Shown here: positions 6,433 through 10,956 of the stretch, in pieces
How the letters are laid out: each line of letters opens with the position of its first letter
Numbering within the stretch: position 1 is the stretch's first letter
NCBI GenBank assembly: GCA_964556005.1
Contig: CAZKUR010000114.1
Coordinates: 1 to 10,956, forward strand
Reading direction: 5' to 3'
Length of the DNA stretch: 10,956 bases
Origin: CAZKUR01 sp964556005
Lineage (GTDB): Bacteria; Bacteroidota; Ignavibacteria; Ignavibacteriales; Ignavibacteriaceae
Notes under the pieces: generated by a model
Told to the model about the DNA's origin: nothing
The model's database searches: none
Seen by the model: only the letters and a program-made list of their open reading frames with translations
Made by a program: the position numbers and the translations under genes

Positions 6433-7812
6433 ATGCTGACTCAACTGCTCAAGCCGGAAATTAAATCTCTAATTGAAGAAAGAAAACTCAGCACCTTAAA
6501 GGAAGTATTAAGAGAGTGGTCGCCTACCGATATTGCGGAGTTAATCTCCGATGCCCGTGAAAATGACCGTGCAATTATTTTCCGTCTTCTTCCCCGTGAC
6601 CTTGCTGCAGATACATTCGAATATCTTGAACTGGATTTGCAGGTTAACCTGCTTAAATCAATGGGGAAAGAGGAAGTCGCTAATATTCTGAATGAAATGG
6701 CCCCTGATGATCGTACAGCTTTACTCGAGGAATTGCCCGGTACGGCAGCAAAACAATTAATCACTCTTTTATCTGCAGAAGAACGGAAAATAGCAACTAC
6801 ACTGCTCGGCTACCCTGAAGACAGCGTCGGGCGTTTGATGACTCCCAATTATATAGCCGTTAAACCTGGGTGGACTATTAAAGAAGTTTTGGATTATATA
6901 AGAGAAAACGGGAACGACAGCGAAACATTAAATATAATTTATGTGATTGACGATAAAGGAAAATTAATAGATGATATAAAAATCCGTGAGGTTTTACTCG
7001 CACCGCTTGGAAACAGGGTGCTTGACTTAATGGATAAAAATTTTGTTGCCTTAAATGTTACCGATGATCAGGAAAAGTCAGTAGTGATTTTCAAAAAGTA
7101 CGACCGTATTGCACTTCCGGTCGTAGACCAATTCGGTGAACTGATCGGAATTGTTACCGTAGATGATGTATTCGATGTTGCAGAAGAAGAAGCGACTGAG
7201 GATATTCATAAAATCGGAGGCTCGGAAGCGTTGGAGGAATCTTACTCGACAATTCCCCTCTTTCCAATGTTTAAAAAAAGAGTGGGTTGGCTGGCAATGT
7301 TGTTTATCGGAGAAATGTTTACCGCAACGGCGATGGGTTTCTTTGAACTTGAAATAAAAAAAGCTATTGTCCTTTCTCTTTTCCTGCCGTTAATAATTTC
7401 TTCCGGCGGAAATTCAGGCTCTCAGGCTGCGACTCTGGTAATACGCGCTATCTCACTTGGAGAAATTAAAATAAGAGATTGGTTCTTCGTTTTAAGAAGG
7501 GAAATTATTACAGGTGTTTTACTTGGAGCTTCATTAGCAGCCATCGGTTTTTTAAGAATCTCTGTTTGGCAGGGCGTGGCCGATGCTTACGGGATTCATT
7601 GGTTCGTTGTAGGTTTAACCGTTAGCTGCGCTTTAATCGGTGTTGTGCTTTGGGGAACTTTAGCAGGTGCGATGCTGCCTGTTATTCTTAAGAAATTAGG
7701 CGCCGACCCTGCTACATCTTCAGCACCCCTTGTCGCTACACTGGTTGATGTAACGGGATTGATAATATATTTTTCAGTAGCTCAAGTAATTCTGAGAGGT
7801 ACTTTATTGTAG
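6433..7812 (+). CDS. mgtE: Magnesium transporter MgtE
   Basis: The 459-residue product has the complete MgtE architecture. An acidic helical N domain (about 18-127) comes first. Two CBS domains follow (about 133-193 and 198-255), the second with LPVVDQFGELIGIVTVDD (228-245). A plug-helix region leads into a membrane domain from about 280 with five predicted helices. Signature segments are SSGGNSGSQAATL (323-335) and DPATSSAPLVATLVDVTG (425-442). D439 corresponds to the pore Asp of Thermus MgtE (D432), which coordinates Mg2+. MgtE is a dimeric inner-membrane Mg2+-selective channel, gated by Mg2+ binding between the N and CBS domains. The acidic pairs needed for that are present (for example MAPDD and VDD). 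Start choice rests on the strong ribosome site at 6421-6427. An extra two codons from GTG 6427 are formally open but unlikely. It is single, divergent from pdxB, and I see no known Mg2+ riboswitch in its leader. Confidence 0.97.
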   Translation: MLTQLLKPEIKSLIEERKLSTLKEVLREWSPTDIAELISDARENDRAIIFRLLPRDLAADTFEYLELDLQVNLLKSMGKEEVANILNEMAPDDRTALLEELPGTAAKQLITLLSAEERKIATTLLGYPEDSVGRLMTPNYIAVKPGWTIKEVLDYIRENGNDSETLNIIYVIDDKGKLIDDIKIREVLLAPLGNRVLDLMDKNFVALNVTDDQEKSVVIFKKYDRIALPVVDQFGELIGIVTVDDVFDVAEEEATEDIHKIGGSEALEESYSTIPLFPMFKKRVGWLAMLFIGEMFTATAMGFFELEIKKAIVLSLFLPLIISSGGNSGSQAATLVIRAISLGEIKIRDWFFVLRREIITGVLLGASLAAIGFLRISVWQGVADAYGIHWFVVGLTVSCALIGVVLWGTLAGAMLPVILKKLGADPATSSAPLVATLVDVTGLIIYFSVAQVILRGTLL

Positions 7813-7844
7813 TTATAAAAAACAATTTTCAAAATTTTTTATAA
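7813..7844 (+). terminator. AT-only hairpin just after mgtE, possible weak terminator
   Basis: TTATAAAAAA (7813-7822) pairs exactly with TTTTTTATAA (7835-7844) around a 12-nt loop, starting at the base after the mgtE stop. The stem has no GC pair and no separate T tract, so intrinsic termination would be inefficient. The position makes a role in mRNA end formation or stability plausible. Confidence 0.4.
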
Positions 7845-8499
7845 GATATTGTATATAATTTTAACTTGAAAATATTCACGGAATAAATCAACTTTTCATT
7901 CTTTACATCATGATATAATTCATTATCGTTTGTATCTAAAAACTGTAACTTTTCGCTTAAAAATTGAAAAAACAGCAAAATTTTAGGTGGTTTTCTTTGA
8001 AATAAAGACCGTGAGTGATTACATTTATGTGTTGAATTTTGAAAGTGTCGGATGCACAGCAAAAAGATGAGGTCAAACTGTACTCTTAAATTTATTAAGG
8101 TTGCCTCGCGGTACACCCCTCGTTGAAATTTATAATTACAATTATGATTACTTGAAAAGAATAATATTCTAATTTCTGTCTTTTCAATTTTAGAGAAGTC
8201 TGCTAGTTAATTTTTATTAGGTATGTTATTTAAAATTGAGGATGTGGCTCACAATGCGAAGCTGTGTTTAAATTAATGTTTAAATGTAATACTTAACAAT
8301 TTTTTTACAAATTATAATATTATTAAATTTCATAAAGCAATGAAGTTTGTTGTTGTAAATTAGAAATTGTTAATATAATCTTACTCTAAAACGTAACATT
8401 TACCTGAAGCAGTAATCAGTCTTTTCTTAAAAAATTATCCGGGAATTATTCAATTATCCGAATTTTACTCTGCTTTGATATATAGTTGGGATTAACTTA
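7845..8499. other. Gene-free AT-rich stretch between mgtE and the epimerase gene
   Basis: No convincing gene is seen in either strand. A 95-codon minus-strand frame (7829-8116) is rejected: it has no ribosome site, low-complexity K/L/F/I-rich composition, and overlaps the hairpin after mgtE. A 25-codon plus-strand frame starting at the GTG at 7987 has slightly more protein-like composition but no support. No tRNA, large repeat or insertion sequence end was recognised. The right part (about 8340-8499) should hold the promoter and leader of the epimerase gene. Confidence 0.5.
8350..8379 (+). promoter_or_regulatory. Candidate sigma-70-like promoter for the epimerase/dehydrogenase unit
   Basis: A perfect TATAAT occurs at 8374-8379, with TTGTTG at 8350-8355 as a half-matching -35 box and an 18-nt spacer. 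It lies about 120 nt before the epimerase ATG. In such AT-rich DNA a chance TATAAT is common, and if the host uses a Bacteroidota-type sigma factor these boxes would not apply. Treat as weak. Confidence 0.25.
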
Positions 8500-9585
8500 A
8501 TGAAAAAAATTATTTCCGTAGTCGGTGCACGCCCTAATTTTATGAAAGTTGCGCCGCTGCACAGGGCTTTTCAAAAATATAAATCAGAAGTAAAACATTT
8601 AATTTGTCATACGGGCCAGCATTATGATCATAATATGTCGAAAATATTTTTTGAAGATCTTGAAATGCCGAAACCGGATTTCTATCTTGGGATTGGATCA
8701 GGCTCGCATTCCGAGCAAACCGCAAGGATAATGATCGAATTCGAAAAAGTTTTAATCTCGGAAAAACCCGACCTTGTTATTGTTGTCGGCGATGTTAATT
8801 CAACCATTGCATGCAGCCTCGTTGCATCGAAACTTCTAATTAAAGTAGCTCATGTTGAAGCCGGACTCCGCAGCTTCGACAGAACTATGCCCGAGGAAAT
8901 AAACAGGCTTCTCACCGATGCCATTGCCGATTATTTGTTTGTTACCGAAAAAAGCGGAATTGAAAATCTTAAAAATGAAGGCGTACAAAGCGAAAAAATT
9001 TTTTTTACAGGCAATGTCATGATAGACAGTCTTGTGTATTTTATTCCTAAAGCGGATAAATCAAGTATCCTTAAAGATTTGAATCTCGATTCATCGAATT
9101 TTATCGTGATTACAATGCACCGCCCTTCAAATGTTGATTCAAAAGAATACCTTGAGAAATTTTCCTCTACATTATCAAAATTGGCTGATAAAAGAAAAGT
9201 AGTATTCCCGGTTCATCCCAGGACAAAAAGGAATTTAAACGAATTCGGCTTAAATAATCATAAAAACGATAACCTTTTATTAATTGACCCGATTGGATAT
9301 ATCGATTTCTTAGCTTTATTAAAGAATGCAGGGCTGATTATTACAGACAGCGGCGGAATACAGGAAGAATCGACTTTTCTTGGTATCCAGTGCCTGACCG
9401 TTAGAGAAAATACCGAAAGGCCTGTAACAGTTGAAGTGGGAACAAATCAACTTATCGGTACAAATTTAAGAAATGTAGAGGATGCTGCTCTATCGATTTT
9501 AAATGGAAATAAAAAAAGCGGCCGGATTCCCGAACTATGGGACGGGAAAGCTGCAGAAAGAATAGCCGGATTTTTGCTTAATTAA
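8500..9585 (+). CDS. wecB: UDP-N-acetylglucosamine 2-epimerase, non-hydrolysing
   Basis: This cytosolic GT-B-fold enzyme interconverts UDP-GlcNAc and UDP-ManNAc, feeding surface polysaccharides. The 361-residue product has GARPNFMK (9-16), HTGQHYD (37-43), VVGDVNST (95-102, D98), HVEAGLRSFDR (118-128, E120), MPEEINR (130-136, E133), ITMHRPSN (204-211, H207) and ITDSGGIQEE (281-290). These cover the catalytic Asp, Glu and His set known from E. coli WecB (D95, E117, E131, H213). Length is typical. The GDVNST and GNVMIDSL wording favours the plain WecB class over WbpI-type epimerases that act on UDP-GlcNAc3NAcA, but the neighbour is a WbpA-type dehydrogenase, so the substrate is not settled. The ribosome site is weak (GGGA at 8488-8491). 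The next gene follows 85 nt later on the same strand with no terminator between, so co-transcription is likely. Confidence 0.94.
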   Translation: MKKIISVVGARPNFMKVAPLHRAFQKYKSEVKHLICHTGQHYDHNMSKIFFEDLEMPKPDFYLGIGSGSHSEQTARIMIEFEKVLISEKPDLVIVVGDVNSTIACSLVASKLLIKVAHVEAGLRSFDRTMPEEINRLLTDAIADYLFVTEKSGIENLKNEGVQSEKIFFTGNVMIDSLVYFIPKADKSSILKDLNLDSSNFIVITMHRPSNVDSKEYLEKFSSTLSKLADKRKVVFPVHPRTKRNLNEFGLNNHKNDNLLLIDPIGYIDFLALLKNAGLIITDSGGIQEESTFLGIQCLTVRENTERPVTVEVGTNQLIGTNLRNVEDAALSILNGNKKSGRIPELWDGKAAERIAGFLLN

Positions 9586-9670
9586 GAATAAAAATAATTT
9601 TAATTGGAACGTAAAATTCATTAAACAATATAAATTAACTTATTAAAAAGAAAATATTAGAAAGTCTCAT

Positions 9671-10956
9671 ATGGCAAATAATACAAACTACTTATTATCA
9701 AAAATAAAAGATAAGTCGGCAATCGTGGGTATAATCGGTCTTGGGTACGTCGGCCTGCCCCTGGGCCTTGAATTTGCCGCCAAAGGCTTTAAAGTTCTCG
9801 GTTTTGATGTCGATAAGAGAAAAATACCTCTTCTCGAAAAAGGAAAAACATATATTAAACATATAAAATCGGAAAGAATTAAAGAAGCGATAGGAAGCGG
9901 AAAATTATCCGCAACCAGCGACTTCAGCAGGCTGCCTGAAGCTGATGCGATTATTATTTGTGTGCCGACACCTCTTGATGAACATCGCGAACCGGACATG
10001 TCGTATGTAGTTAATACTGCAGAAATGGTTTCCAAATACCTGAGAAAAGGACAATTAGTTTCGCTGGAATCAACAACTTACCCGGGTACAACCGATGAGA
10101 TATTACTTCCGTTGTTTGAAAATGCACCCATCATACAGAATAATTCCGGTTCTAAAACCAAGCTTAAACCATTTAAAGTAGGGCAGGATTTTTATTTGGC
10201 ATTTAGTCCCGAAAGAGAAGATCCCAACAATCCCGACTATAGTACTTCAACTATTCCGAAAGTAGTCGGAGGCGTGACACCTGCATGCAGAAAAGTTGCA
10301 AAAGCATTATATGATAATGTAATAGTCAAAACAGTCCCGGTGTCTTCAACACGTGCAGCAGAAGCAACCAAGCTTTTAGAGAATATTTACCGCTCCGTCA
10401 ATATCGCTTTAGTCAATGAACTAAAGATGGTTTTTGAAAGAATGAATATTGATATATGGGAAGTAATTGATGCTGCTTCTACCAAACCCTTCGGCTTTAA
10501 TGCATTTTATCCCGGTCCCGGTTTGGGAGGACATTGTATCCCAATCGATCCTTTTTATTTGACCTGGAAGGCAAGGGAGTATGACATCAATACAAAGTTT
10601 ATCGAGCTTGCCGGTGAAATTAATACATATCAACCGTATTATGTAGTGGATCGATCGATGCATGCGCTTAATAATATGAATAAATCGATAAAAGGCGCAA
10701 AAGTTTTGGTCCTCGGAGCAGCTTACAAAAAAGATATCGACGATATGAGAGAATCTCCTTCGCTGAAGCTTATCGAAATATTCAGGGAAAGAGGAGCTCA
10801 AGTTTCTTACAACGATCCGTATGTCTTAAAGTTGCCTAAAACAAGAAAATACAATTACGATATGCATTCTATTAAATTGAACAAAGCTTCTCTTAAGAAA
10901 TTCGATGTAGTAGTTCTCTCAACGGATCACAGCGATTACGACTATAAATTTATAGC
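9671..10956 (+). CDS. wbpA: UDP-N-acetylglucosamine 6-dehydrogenase, WbpA type (3' end outside window)
   Basis: The frame is open from the ATG at 9671 to the window end (428 full codons). It belongs to the UDP-glucose/UDP-ManNAc dehydrogenase family, which oxidises C6 twice with NAD+ to give a uronic acid. The Rossmann motif GLGYVG is at 23-28, with Asp46 ending strand 2. VSLESTTYPGTT (130-141) contributes E133, EATKLLEN (231-238) the catalytic K234, GPGLGGHCIPIDP (282-294) the nucleophile C289, and KKDIDDMRESP (353-363) the C-terminal domain signature. Phrases such as REPDMS, STTYPGTT and TKPFGFNAFYPGPG closely resemble Pseudomonas WbpA (436 residues), which uses UDP-GlcNAc, rather than WecC, which uses UDP-ManNAc. 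About ten residues are probably missing. The ribosome site is poor (AGAAAG). It follows the epimerase gene by 85 nt, suggesting a sugar-nucleotide operon for an acidic N-acetyl-hexosaminuronic acid. Confidence 0.93.
   Translation, partial: MANNTNYLLSKIKDKSAIVGIIGLGYVGLPLGLEFAAKGFKVLGFDVDKRKIPLLEKGKTYIKHIKSERIKEAIGSGKLSATSDFSRLPEADAIIICVPTPLDEHREPDMSYVVNTAEMVSKYLRKGQLVSLESTTYPGTTDEILLPLFENAPIIQNNSGSKTKLKPFKVGQDFYLAFSPEREDPNNPDYSTSTIPKVVGGVTPACRKVAKALYDNVIVKTVPVSSTRAAEATKLLENIYRSVNIALVNELKMVFERMNIDIWEVIDAASTKPFGFNAFYPGPGLGGHCIPIDPFYLTWKAREYDINTKFIELAGEINTYQPYYVVDRSMHALNNMNKSIKGAKVLVLGAAYKKDIDDMRESPSLKLIEIFRERGAQVSYNDPYVLKLPKTRKYNYDMHSIKLNKASLKKFDVVVLSTDHSDYDYKFI

Noticed and set aside
7829..8116. 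95-codon minus-strand open frame after mgtE
   Set aside because: No ribosome binding site, low-complexity K/L/F/I-rich product, overlap with the hairpin after mgtE, and no recognisable domain. Best read as a chance frame in AT-rich DNA.
9688..10801. Minus-strand frames of 115 and 126 codons (9688-10035 and 10421-10801)
   Set aside because: Both lie antisense within the clearly coding wbpA-type frame, which runs without a stop from 9671 to the window end.
1..10956. CRISPR arrays, tRNA or rRNA genes, known riboswitches, toxin-antitoxin or defence genes
   Set aside because: No regularly spaced repeats, cloverleaf, rRNA signature or relevant protein motif was found on either strand.

Overview
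The window is an AT-rich stretch of bacterial chromosome. It carries seven well-supported genes, the last cut by the window edge, and two long gene-poor gaps. No rRNA, marker gene or plasmid function fixes the taxonomy. A single-DPBB RlpA-like protein without a SPOR domain, a PdxB with its C-terminal dimerisation domain, a dxr-rseP pair and a WbpA-type nucleotide-sugar dehydrogenase together suggest a Gram-negative of the Bacteroidota/Chlorobiota/Ignavibacteria assemblage. That is inference only.

Left part (1-2716): the last codons of an unidentified plus-strand gene come first. A minus-strand pair follows, dxr then rseP, only 18 nt apart and almost certainly co-transcribed. Dxr is the committed enzyme of the MEP isoprenoid pathway. 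RseP is a membrane-embedded site-2 zinc protease with two PDZ domains.

Gap 1 (2717-3662) has no convincing gene. It contains a palindromic element of about 123 nt built from TGGAAT-like words, a smaller hairpin and a few weak repeats.

Middle part (3663-6214): an rlpA-like secreted double-psi beta-barrel protein starts at TTG and ends in a textbook rho-independent terminator. Next is a small SAM-dependent methyltransferase of unknown substrate. Convergent to it on the minus strand is pdxB, the erythronate-4-phosphate dehydrogenase of DXP-dependent vitamin B6 synthesis.

Right part (6215-10956): mgtE, a Mg2+ channel/transporter, is divergent from pdxB. The shared 218-nt region holds a perfect 11-bp inverted repeat. 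Gap 2 (7813-8499) has no convincing gene. It is followed by a UDP-GlcNAc 2-epimerase (wecB-like) and a WbpA-type UDP-GlcNAc 6-dehydrogenase that runs off the window about ten residues short of its expected end. These two probably open a surface-polysaccharide sugar-nucleotide locus that continues to the right.

I see no CRISPR array, intact insertion sequence, tRNA, toxin-antitoxin pair or defence system, and no evidence for an undescribed system. The points most worth a second look are the palindromic element, the His-to-Ser change at a catalytic position of the RlpA homologue, the inverted repeat between pdxB and mgtE, and which uronic-acid sugar the epimerase/dehydrogenase pair makes.
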